A DNA stretch of 6,750 bases, taken from contig RFPK01000111.1 of assembly GCA_009926195.1 (NCBI GenBank), positions 1 to 6,750 of the forward strand, read 5' to 3'. A program made the translations under genes and the position numbers. Positions 1 through 5,525 of this stretch are shown piece by piece (position 1 is the first letter of the stretch; every line of letters begins with the position of its first letter). The notes under the pieces are model-generated. The model was not told where the DNA came from, made no database searches, and saw only the letters and a list, made by a program, of their open reading frames with translations. This stretch comes from Synechococcaceae bacterium WB4_1_0192. Lineage in GTDB: Bacteria > Cyanobacteriota > Cyanobacteriia > PCC-6307 > Cyanobiaceae.

Positions 1-159
1 ATCCAGGCAGACCAGGGGGGCATCCGGCAGCTCCAGCTGCACCAGCGGCACCCCGTTGCTCAGCTGTTGCCGCCGCGGCTCGGGCAGGGGGCTGGCGGCG
101 GGCTGGGGGGAAGACCGTGGCGTGGTCGGCAAGCGGCGGTGGGCGTGTCCTTTCCGCAT
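1..159 (-). CDS. M16 (insulinase-like) zinc peptidase, N-terminal part only
   Basis: This open frame runs off the left edge; 53 codons are visible from an ATG at 159-157 reading leftwards. After a proline- and arginine-rich lead of about 33 residues it reads QLSNGVPLVQLELPDAPLV and then CLD. That pattern (L-S/A-N-G, a strand, then D-A-P and a CLD-type strand) matches the start of the first beta-strands of M16 metallopeptidases. The HxxEH zinc motif that should follow lies outside the window, so catalytic competence cannot be judged. The start is uncertain: no good Shine-Dalgarno precedes the ATG, and TTG codons at 132-130 and 188-186 are alternatives. The gene is divergent from the pcyA-like frame with about 41 bp between starts, so the two probably share a control region. 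The family call is by eye from a short segment. Confidence 0.6.
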   Translation of the reverse strand, partial: MRKGHAHRRLPTTPRSSPQPAASPLPEPRRQQLSNGVPLVQLELPDAPLVCLD

Positions 160-180
160 TCTGCTGGCAGGATCGGAAGT

Positions 181-192
181 CCGTTGCAACGG
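181..192. promoter_or_regulatory. Perfect 12-bp palindrome between divergent genes (possible operator)
   Basis: CCGTTGCAACGG is identical to its own reverse complement. It lies in the 41-bp gap between the M16 peptidase start and the pcyA-like start, and its last two bases overlap the Shine-Dalgarno of the latter. With no loop, it suits a dimeric DNA-binding protein better than an RNA hairpin. No convincing -10/-35 pair was found around it. The palindrome is seen directly; the operator role is inferred. Confidence 0.35.
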
Positions 193-195
193 GAG
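191..195 (+). promoter_or_regulatory. Shine-Dalgarno deciding the start at 201
   Basis: GGGAG lies five bases before the ATG at 201. The open frame extends upstream to 117, but the PcyA-like protein only begins near 201 and this is the only start with a good ribosome-binding site, so 201 is preferred. Confidence 0.6.
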
Positions 196-200
196 ATCCC

Positions 201-1556
201 ATGAGCTCAGCCGCCCTTGGCATCCATCCGCTGGTGGACGCCCTGGCCGAGCGCATCCGCGGGTGCTGGCAGGAGCTGCCGGAGCTGGGTCCCCTCGCCG
301 TGGATCCGGAGCTCGAGGCGATCAGCGGCAGCCTCGATGGCGAAGACCTGTTCATCCGCAATGAGCTGCGCTGCAGCCGCGGCCTGCGCAAGCTCCACCT
401 CGAGACCGCCCGCCTCGGGGCCGGTCTGCAGATCCTGCACTGCGTCTTCTTCCCTGATCCCCGCTACGACCTGCCCGTGTTCGGGGCTGACATCGTCGCT
501 GGCCGCGGGGTGGTGTCTGCCGCGATCGTCGACCTCTCCCCCGTGACCGGCCAGCTGCCCGAGCCGGTGCTGCGCCGCCTGGAGGCCCTGCCGCGGCGCA
601 GCTTCAGCCAGGAGCGTGAGCTGCCGGAGTGGGGCACGATCTTCTCTCCCTATGTGCGCTTCGTCCGCCCCGCCGATGCGGCGGAGGAGGAGCAGTTCAT
701 CGCCGTGGTGGTCGATTTTCTGGAGGTGCTGGCGGCCCTGGTGGCGACCCCTGCCGCCGCCCCGGCTGCACCGGTCGCCACCAGCGAGGCCGTGTCCGCC
801 CTGGGCCGGCTGGAGCCCGCCGGTGATGTGCGCCGCCTCGCGGCGCCGATGGGGGCGGCCGGTGCCAGCCCCCGCCTCGCCTCCCTGCTGGTGCAGGAGG
901 GTGATCGCGTCCAGCGCGGTCAGCTGCTGGCCAGCTTCGATAACCGCCCTGCCCTGCTCGCCGATCAGCGGTTGCTCCAGACCCGCATCGCCAGCCTGCA
1001 GCAGCAGCTCGCCCTGCTGGAGCGCGACACCGGCCGCTATCGCGGCCTGGCCCAGCGCGGTGTCACCACCAGCGGCGATCTCGACAACCGTGAGATCAAG
1101 CTGCTCGACCTGCGCGGCCAGCTCAGCCAGGCCCGCGCCCAGCTGGCGCGCCTGAGCACCGATCTGGTGCAGAGCGAACTGCGCGCCCCGATTGCCGGCA
1201 CCGTTCTGCGGATCGATGCTCGCCCGGGTGAACGCCCGGACAGCGACGGCATCCTTGAGCTCGGCGCCACCGATCGGATGGAAGCGGTGGCGGAGGTCTA
1301 CGAGAGCGACATCAGCCGCGTCCGCATCGGCCAGACGGCCTCCCTGATCAGTGAGAACGGTGGCTTCCGCGGCCAGCTGCGCGCCCGCGTCGTGCGCATC
1401 GCCCCGCAGGTGCGTCAGCGTCAGGTGCTTGCCACCGATCCCACCGGCGACGCCGATGCCCGCGTCGTTGAGGTACGCCTTGCCCTTGATCCGGCCGATG
1501 CGGCCCGCGTCCGCGATCTGGTGGGTCTCAAGCTGATCGTTCGCTTCCAGCCGTGA
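201..1556 (+). CDS. PcyA-DevB chimera: truncated phycocyanobilin:ferredoxin oxidoreductase fused in frame to DevB/HlyD adaptor
   Basis: The frame encodes 451 residues. Residues 1 to about 176 are PcyA, the ferredoxin-dependent reductase that makes phycocyanobilin from biliverdin IXalpha for phycobilisomes. Glu68, His80 and Asp97 (KLHLE, ILHCV, FGADIV) sit at a constant offset of 8 from the catalytic Glu76, His88 and Asp105 of Synechocystis PcyA, and RELPEWG followed by IFSPY is also present. The family runs to about 240-250 residues, so roughly the last 60 are missing, including part of the bilin pocket. From about residue 198 (VSALGRLEPAGDVRRLAAP) the protein is a DevB-type membrane-fusion protein: first lipoyl half to about 250, a coiled-coil hairpin about 255-325, second lipoyl half (ELRAPIAGTVLRIDARPGE, 326-344), then beta-barrel and C-terminal domains. 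The DevB N-terminal membrane anchor is absent apart from a possible remnant (LAALVA, 177-182), so the adaptor half would probably stay in the cytoplasm. The stop overlaps the devC start (TGATG). The fusion probably leaves neither half functional. Family calls are secure; whether the junction is real is not. Confidence 0.85.
   Translation: MSSAALGIHPLVDALAERIRGCWQELPELGPLAVDPELEAISGSLDGEDLFIRNELRCSRGLRKLHLETARLGAGLQILHCVFFPDPRYDLPVFGADIVAGRGVVSAAIVDLSPVTGQLPEPVLRRLEALPRRSFSQERELPEWGTIFSPYVRFVRPADAAEEEQFIAVVVDFLEVLAALVATPAAAPAAPVATSEAVSALGRLEPAGDVRRLAAPMGAAGASPRLASLLVQEGDRVQRGQLLASFDNRPALLADQRLLQTRIASLQQQLALLERDTGRYRGLAQRGVTTSGDLDNREIKLLDLRGQLSQARAQLARLSTDLVQSELRAPIAGTVLRIDARPGERPDSDGILELGATDRMEAVAEVYESDISRVRIGQTASLISENGGFRGQLRARVVRIAPQVRQRQVLATDPTGDADARVVEVRLALDPADAARVRDLVGLKLIVRFQP
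720..745 (+). other. Probable deletion junction between pcyA and devB
   Basis: PcyA similarity stops at VVVDFLEV (codons ending at 728). DevB-like sequence begins with an Ala/Leu/Val stretch that looks like the tail of a membrane helix and then an Ala-Pro linker. The zone is made of near-repeats of CTGG-G-GG type (starting at 720, 729 and 738), which could have promoted slippage or recombination. The missing material would be the pcyA 3' end, any intergenic bases and the devB 5' end. The exact breakpoint cannot be fixed without an intact relative. Confidence 0.6.
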
Positions 1557-2564
1557 TGCTGCGCCGCTGGTTCACCGGACTCTGGCGGGCCCGGCGGATT
1601 CCCCTGGCCTGGCTGCTGCTGACGCGGCAGCCCGTCCGCCTGGCGGTCGCCCTGGCCGGTATCAGCTTCGCCGGCATCCTGATGTTCATGCAGCTCGGCT
1701 TCCGCGACGGGCTGTTCGACGCCAGCGTCACGATCCATCGGCTGTTCGATGCCGATCTGGTGCTGATCAGTCCTCGCTCCACCAGTTCGGTGAGCATGGC
1801 CGGCTTCCCCCGCCGGCGCCTGGTGCAGGCCATGGCCGACCCGGCGGTCGAGGGCATCACGCCGGTGCACTGGAACCTGCTGCTCTGGCGCAACCCCGAG
1901 ACCCGCGGCACCCGCTCGGTGCTGGCCCTCGGCTTTGAACCGGGCGATCCCCTGTTCACCGATCCAGGGCTGGCCCCCAAGGCCCAGCTGCTCACCCAGA
2001 AGGGGCGCGTGCTGTTCGATCAGCAGTCGCGTCCGGAGTTCGGCCCGGTGGCCCGGTGGTTCCGCCAGGGCCGAACCGTTGACAGTGAAATCGCCGGCAA
2101 ACGGGTGCGTGTTGCCGGTCTGGTCAGCCTCGGTACCTCCTTCGGCGCGGACGGAAATCTGCTGACCAGCAGCGAGACCTTTCTCGAACTGATGCTTCAT
2201 CTTCACCCTCGGCGCCGCCATGGGCTTCGTGGTCGGCTGCGTGATCGTCTATCAGGTGCTGTACTCCGATGTCAGCGATCACCTGCCCGAATACGCCACG
2301 CTGATGGCCATGGGCTATCGCCTGCCCGATCTGCTCGGCGTGGTGGCCCGTGAGGGGCTGTTGCTGGCCAGCTTCGGCTACCTGCCCGCCTACGCCGCCG
2401 GCCAGGGCCTCTACGCCCTGGTGCGCTCCGCCACCCAGCTGCCGGTGTCGATGGACCCCAGCCGTTCCACCACCGTGTTCCTGATGATCCTGGTGATGTG
2501 CATGGCCTCGGCGGGCCTGGCGATGCGCCGCCTGGCCGATGCCGATCCGGCCGAGATCTTCTGA
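1556..2564 (+). pseudogene. devC: devC-type ABC exporter permease, disrupted by an internal frame-breaking deletion
   Basis: DevC is the inner-membrane permease of DevBCA exporters, with an FtsX-like domain. The ATG at 1556 overlaps the preceding stop (TGATG), typical of translational coupling; a GTG three bases upstream is possible. The first frame gives about 213 good DevC residues: a first membrane helix (LAVALAGISFAGILMFMQLGF), then the periplasmic domain up to SSETFLELM, ending at 2194. From 2196 the correct sequence continues in another frame: FIFTLGAAMGFVVGCVIVYQ (second helix), LPEYATLMAMGYR, a third helix, and a fourth ending ADPAEIF at the stop 2562-2564. The two parts total about 335 residues against about 385-390 for the family, so roughly 50 or more periplasmic residues are gone. 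Read as it stands, the first frame runs on out of phase to a stop at 2351-2353 and makes a 265-residue protein with a nonsense tail. An ATG at 2220 could start the C-terminal piece alone. No other stops or frameshifts occur, so the damage is recent or an assembly error. Confidence 0.8.
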
Positions 2565-2572
2565 GCGCCGCC

Positions 2573-3301
2573 ATGTCGCCCCCTTCCGCTGCCCGCGCCA
2601 TCGCCATCGAAGGCCTCAGCCACTGGTATGGCACTGGCTCCACCCGCCGCCAGGTGCTCCAGGGTGTCGATCTGCAGGTGGCCCCCGGCGAGGTGGTGCT
2701 GCTCACCGGTCCCTCCGGCTGCGGCAAGACAACCCTGCTCACCCTGGTCGGTGCCCTGCGCCAGGTGCAGGAGGGGTCGGTGGCGGTCCTCGGCCAGCAG
2801 CTGAACGGCGCCGGTCGTGGCAGCCGCCAGCGCCTGCGCCGCTCGATCGGCATGATCTTCCAGGGCCACAATCTGCTGCGCTGCCTCAGCGCCGAGCAGA
2901 ACGTGCAGATGGGTGCCGATCTGCTGCCGGGCCTTGGCTATCGCGCTCGCCGCGACCAGGCCCGCGAGTGGCTGCGTGCCGTCGGCCTTGGCGATGAGCT
3001 GCACAAGCTGCCCCACGATCTCTCCGGCGGCCAGAAGCAGCGTGTGGCCATCGCCCGCGCCCTCGCCGCCAGACCCCGGTTGCTGCTGGCTGATGAACCC
3101 ACCGCCGCCCTCGATTCGCGCACCGGCCGCGAGGTGGTGGAGCTGCTCCAGCGCCTGGCCCGCGAGCAGGAGTGTGCGGTGCTGATGGTCACCCACGATC
3201 CGCGCATCCTCGACATCGCCGATCGACTGGTGCGCATGGAGGATGGCCGTCTGCAGGAAGACCCCAGCCACCGGCCCGGTGCCGCCGCTGTATACGCCTG
3301 A
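2573..3301 (+). CDS. devA: DevA-type ABC transporter ATPase
   Basis: This 242-residue protein is the cytoplasmic ATPase of a DevBCA exporter. All nucleotide-binding motifs are present in order: Walker A GPSGCGKT (46-53), Q-loop Gln97 (MIFQGHN), signature LSGGQ (150-154), Walker B LLLADEP with catalytic Glu175, D-loop ALD (179-181) and the H-loop His208 (VTHD). The length matches DevA/LolD/MacB-type ATPases. The frame is open upstream to 2498, but that part overlaps devC and is not family-like, so the ATG at 2573, eight bases after the devC stop, is preferred. No strong Shine-Dalgarno is seen; translation is probably coupled to devC. In heterocyst-forming cyanobacteria DevBCA with TolC exports envelope glycolipids. 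The substrate in unicellular relatives is not established and cannot be read from this sequence. The gene looks intact although both upstream partners are damaged. Confidence 0.88.
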   Translation: MSPPSAARAIAIEGLSHWYGTGSTRRQVLQGVDLQVAPGEVVLLTGPSGCGKTTLLTLVGALRQVQEGSVAVLGQQLNGAGRGSRQRLRRSIGMIFQGHNLLRCLSAEQNVQMGADLLPGLGYRARRDQAREWLRAVGLGDELHKLPHDLSGGQKQRVAIARALAARPRLLLADEPTAALDSRTGREVVELLQRLAREQECAVLMVTHDPRILDIADRLVRMEDGRLQEDPSHRPGAAAVYA

Positions 3302-3354
3302 ATGCTTCCGCCATTCAGTAAGGTGAAGAATCTCCCAGATCCCTGATCGCCTCC

Positions 3355-3510
3355 ATGGCCTGCCGCCGCAACCTCAAGAAGGAAAAGCAAGAGCGCAACC
3401 GCGCCTACGCCCGCAAGTTCAAGAAGCGCAAGATGCGCAACGACGGTCGTGGTGAAGGCGCCGGCAACGGCGTGACCGGCACGGCCAACAACGGCGGCGC
3501 CGCCGACTGA
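3355..3510 (+). CDS. Small very basic protein of unknown function (51 aa)
   Basis: The ATG at 3355 opens a 51-codon frame beginning MACRRNLKKEKQERNRAYAR. Residues 1-38 hold about 18 Lys/Arg in a likely helix, followed by a Gly/Asn/Ala-rich tail ending GGAAD. I do not recognise a named family, though short proteins with this RRNLKKEK-type N-terminus are, from memory, common in picocyanobacteria. The composition suggests binding to RNA, DNA or the ribosome, but that is inference. It begins 53 bases after devA and ends 31 bases before a strong terminator, so it is the last gene of its transcript. A TAAGGT box at 3319-3324 could be a -10 for an own promoter, but no -35 is visible. Coding potential is supported by the biased composition, clean start and stop, and placement before the terminator. 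Confidence 0.72.
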   Translation: MACRRNLKKEKQERNRAYARKFKKRKMRNDGRGEGAGNGVTGTANNGGAAD

Positions 3511-3541
3511 GCTGGCGGCTGAGCTCGTCGCACCTTGCTCC

Positions 3542-3568
3542 GGGGATCCTGAGGGATCCCCTTTTTTT
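3542..3568 (+). terminator. Strong rho-independent terminator
   Basis: GGGGATCC (3542-3549), loop TGAG and GGATCCCC (3554-3561) form a perfect 8-bp stem followed directly by seven T residues (3562-3568). This would end the transcript carrying devA and the small basic gene. The minus strand has no matching T-run, so it acts in one direction. Confidence 0.9.
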
Positions 3569-3593
3569 GACCCGCAGCCACGCCCAACGGGCC

Positions 3594-4526
3594 ATGTTCC
3601 TCAGCGTCGTCATCCCCACCTACAACCGCCTGCCGATCCTGCAGAAGTGCCTGCGGGCCCTTGAGCAGCAGCGGCTGGAGGCGCCGATCAGCAACTACGA
3701 GGTGGTGGTCGTCGACGACGGCTCCACGGATGAAACGGTGCCGTGGTTGCTGCATCACGGCGGCCAGCTGCCGCATGTGCGCCTGGTGCAGCAGGACCAT
3801 GGCGGTCCCGCTGAGGGCCGGAACCGCGGCGTCGACTACGCCCGCGGCGACGTGATCGTGTTCATCGACAGCGATCTGGTGGTGACCGAGGACTTCCTGA
3901 TCAGCCACGCCCGCCGCCTGGATCAGACCTGGCGCGAGCGCGGTGATCGCCTCTGCTTCACCTACGGCGCGGTGATCAACACCGCCAATTTCGAGGATCC
4001 CACCAGCGAACCCCACAAGCTGCGCGACCTCTCCTGGGCCTATTTCGCCACCGGCAACGTGGCGATCGATCGCCAGGTCCTGGAAACCAGCGGTCTGTTC
4101 GACACCCGCTTCCGCCTCTACGGCTGGGAGGATCTCGAACTGGGCGAGCGCCTGCGCCGCATGGGTGTGGTGCTGGTGCGCTGTCCCGAGGCGGTGGGTT
4201 ACCACTGGCACCCGGCCCTCAGCCTGGAGCAGGTGCCGCGCCTGATCGCCGTGGAGGGCGAGCGGGCCAAGATGGGCCTTGTCTTCTACCGCAAGCACCC
4301 GACGCGGCGGGTGCGCTTCATCATTCAGTTCACGGTGCTGCACCGGCTGCTGTGGGAGCTGCTCACCCTCGGTGGCCTGCTCAATGAGCGCAGCCTGCGG
4401 CCGCTGCTGGCCTGGTTGATCCGCCGTGGCAAGCCCGGCCTGGCGATGGAGCTGCTGCGGCTGCCTCTGAATCGCATCGGTGTGCGCGCCCTCTACGCCG
4501 AGGCCCGCGCTGAGGGCATCGCCTGA
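3594..4526 (+). CDS. Family 2 glycosyltransferase (GT-A fold)
   Basis: From the ATG at 3594 this is a 310-residue protein starting MFLSVVIPTYNR, the usual first strand of GT2 enzymes. The open frame extends to a TTG at 3567, but that codon lies in the terminator T-run, so 3594 is chosen. Nucleotide-sugar-binding motifs are VVVVDDGSTDE (Asp41/Asp42), the metal-binding DxD in FIDSDLV (Asp92-Ser-Asp94) and the acceptor-side YGWEDLELGERL (Glu179/Asp180), as in the C-terminal part of galactosyltransferase-like GT2 proteins. There is no signal peptide. The C-terminal 120 residues are basic and amphipathic (FIIQFTVLHRLLWELL), possibly allowing peripheral membrane contact. It would transfer a sugar from an activated donor to an unknown acceptor, perhaps a surface polysaccharide or lipid. 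No other polysaccharide genes are nearby. No Shine-Dalgarno is visible, and the start is only 25 bases after the upstream terminator. Confidence 0.85.
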   Translation: MFLSVVIPTYNRLPILQKCLRALEQQRLEAPISNYEVVVVDDGSTDETVPWLLHHGGQLPHVRLVQQDHGGPAEGRNRGVDYARGDVIVFIDSDLVVTEDFLISHARRLDQTWRERGDRLCFTYGAVINTANFEDPTSEPHKLRDLSWAYFATGNVAIDRQVLETSGLFDTRFRLYGWEDLELGERLRRMGVVLVRCPEAVGYHWHPALSLEQVPRLIAVEGERAKMGLVFYRKHPTRRVRFIIQFTVLHRLLWELLTLGGLLNERSLRPLLAWLIRRGKPGLAMELLRLPLNRIGVRALYAEARAEGIA

Positions 4527-4527
4527 G

Positions 4528-4546
4528 GCGGGCTCCCCTGAGCCGC
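4528..4546 (+). terminator. Weak hairpin after the glycosyltransferase
   Basis: GGCTC (4531-4535), loop CCCT and GAGCC (4540-4544) pair, extended by two more pairs across one bulged G. The stem begins just after the stop codon but no T-run follows, so termination would be inefficient or factor-dependent. Confidence 0.3.
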
Positions 4547-4557
4547 CGCAGCCCGTT

Positions 4558-4566
4558 TGATAGGGT
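4558..4566 (+). promoter_or_regulatory. Possible extended -10 promoter of rpsB-tsf
   Basis: TGATAGGGT fits the extended -10 pattern TGnTAnnnT. It lies 115 bases before the rpsB start and just downstream of the weak hairpin ending the previous gene. No good -35 is visible at the usual distance. A promoter is expected here, because rpsB-tsf normally forms its own transcription unit. Confidence 0.35.
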
Positions 4567-4570
4567 GCTT

Positions 4571-4680
4571 GGGTTCATTCACTCCGCACACCTGCGTGTT
4601 TCGGGTGACCTGGCTTCCGGCTTGATCCGGTCGCGATGTCCCTGGCAGGTGGAGGCGAACCCGAAACCCTTCAACTCAAC
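4571..4680 (+). promoter_or_regulatory. Structured rpsB 5' leader with competing long-range pairings
   Basis: GTTTCGGGT (4598-4606) is perfectly complementary to ACCCGAAAC (4659-4667), ending 13 bases before the rpsB ATG. CACCTGC (4589-4595) is complementary to GCAGGTG (4645-4651), and the two stems cross each other in pseudoknot order. GGGTTC (4571-4576) can pair with GAACCC (4657-4662), competing with the first stem. CCGG (4617-4620 and 4627-4630) can form a small inner hairpin. S2 represses its own mRNA in other bacteria, so a regulatory leader is plausible, but no known cyanobacterial motif was matched. Confidence 0.35.
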
Positions 4681-5403
4681 ATGGCTGTTGTCACCCTCGC
4701 CGAAATGATGGAGGCGGGTGCCCACTTCGGGCACCAGACCCGCCGCTGGAACCCGAAGATGTCGCGCTACATCTATTGCGCGCGCAACGGTGTTCACATC
4801 ATCGACCTCGTGCAGACCGCCGTCTGCATGAACAACGCCTACAAATGGGTGCGCAGTGCTGCACGCAGCGGCAAGCGCTTCCTGTTCGTCGGCACCAAGA
4901 AGCAGGCCTCCGAGGTGATCGCCCAGGAAGCTGCCCGCTGCGGCGCCGCCTACGTGAACCAGCGCTGGTTGGGCGGCATGCTCACCAACTGGGCCACGAT
5001 GCGCGCCCGCATCGATCGCCTCAAGGACCTGGAGCGCATGGAGGCTTCCGGTGCCATCGCCATGCGTCCCAAGAAGGAAGCGGCCGTGCTGCGCCGTGAA
5101 CTGGAGCGCCTTCAGAAGTACCTGGGTGGCCTGAAGAACCTGCGTCGCCTGCCCGACGTGGTGGTTCTGGTGGACCAGCGCCGCGAAACCAACGCCGTGC
5201 TCGAAGCCCGCAAGCTCGATATCCCCCTGGTGTCGATGCTCGACACCAACTGCGATCCCGACCTCTGCGACGTGCCCATCCCCTGCAACGACGACGCTGT
5301 GCGTTCGGTGCAGCTGGTGCTTGGCCGCCTCGCCGATGCCATCAATGAGGGTCGCCACGGCGCCCAGGATCAGCGCGGCGGCTACGACGACGAAGAGGGC
5401 TGA
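4681..5403 (+). CDS. rpsB: 30S ribosomal protein S2
   Basis: This 240-residue protein is complete for the cyanobacterial S2 family. S2 joins the small subunit late, binds between head and body, and is needed for S1 association. Typical segments are EMMEAGAHFGHQTRRWNPKM near the N-terminus, FVGTKKQA, YVNQRWLGGMLTN, LPDVVVLVDQRRE and the C-terminal LDTNCDPD with IPCNDDAVRS. An ATG at 4636 lies in frame and would add 15 residues, but the family begins at MAVVTLAEMMEAG, so 4681 is chosen. No Shine-Dalgarno sits at the right distance; the purine-rich GGTGGAGG at 4649-4655 is too far upstream. The tail ends in an acidic DDEEG. The gene is followed by tsf, the conserved bacterial order. Confidence 0.96.
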   Translation: MAVVTLAEMMEAGAHFGHQTRRWNPKMSRYIYCARNGVHIIDLVQTAVCMNNAYKWVRSAARSGKRFLFVGTKKQASEVIAQEAARCGAAYVNQRWLGGMLTNWATMRARIDRLKDLERMEASGAIAMRPKKEAAVLRRELERLQKYLGGLKNLRRLPDVVVLVDQRRETNAVLEARKLDIPLVSMLDTNCDPDLCDVPIPCNDDAVRSVQLVLGRLADAINEGRHGAQDQRGGYDDEEG

Positions 5404-5450
5404 AGCCCCACGTCAGCGGTTCCGACCTGCCTGCAGAGTGCCCCGGCATG

Positions 5451-5472
5451 GAGCTTCCCGTCAGGGAAGCTC
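5451..5472 (+). promoter_or_regulatory. Hairpin in the rpsB-tsf intergenic region (attenuator or processing site)
   Basis: GAGCTTCCC (5451-5459), loop GTCA and GGGAAGCTC (5464-5472) form a perfect 9-bp stem 47 bases after the rpsB stop and 53 bases before tsf. The following TCTGCGTT is only moderately T-rich, so full termination is unlikely. Partial termination or RNA processing could set the S2 to EF-Ts ratio. Confidence 0.55.
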
Positions 5473-5525
5473 TCTGCGTTGGAGCCTCATCCCCTTTCCC
5501 CTAACGATTCACATCCTTCCCCCCC

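Noticed and set aside
56..364. 102-codon plus-strand open frame at the left edge
   Set aside because: It overlaps the M16 peptidase start and the pcyA start in another frame and shows no protein-like pattern.
201..1556. Idea that the PcyA-DevB frame is a novel bifunctional enzyme/exporter
   Set aside because: Both halves lack parts needed for function (PcyA C-terminus, DevB membrane anchor), and the next gene shows a similar deletion. Loss or artefact is more likely than a new architecture.
1421..2221. 266-codon open frame on the minus strand
   Set aside because: It lies antisense to the devB end and devC, where the plus-strand proteins are clearly recognisable. Its translation has no recognisable motif and arises from GC-rich codon bias.
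2411..3271. 286-codon minus-strand open frame
   Set aside because: It is antisense to devC and devA, which carries every ABC ATPase motif on the plus strand; this is a codon-bias shadow.
3405..4343. 312-codon minus-strand open frame
   Set aside because: It is antisense to the glycosyltransferase and crosses the intrinsic terminator. The protein is low-complexity and unrecognised.
4636..4680. Upstream in-frame ATG extending rpsB by 15 residues
   Set aside because: S2 proteins start at the MAVVTLAEMM-type sequence and the extension lies in the structured leader. It is more likely leader than protein.
4579..5358. 259-codon minus-strand open frame
   Set aside because: It lies opposite rpsB, and its His/Val/Gly-rich translation is typical of the reverse complement of GC-rich coding sequence.
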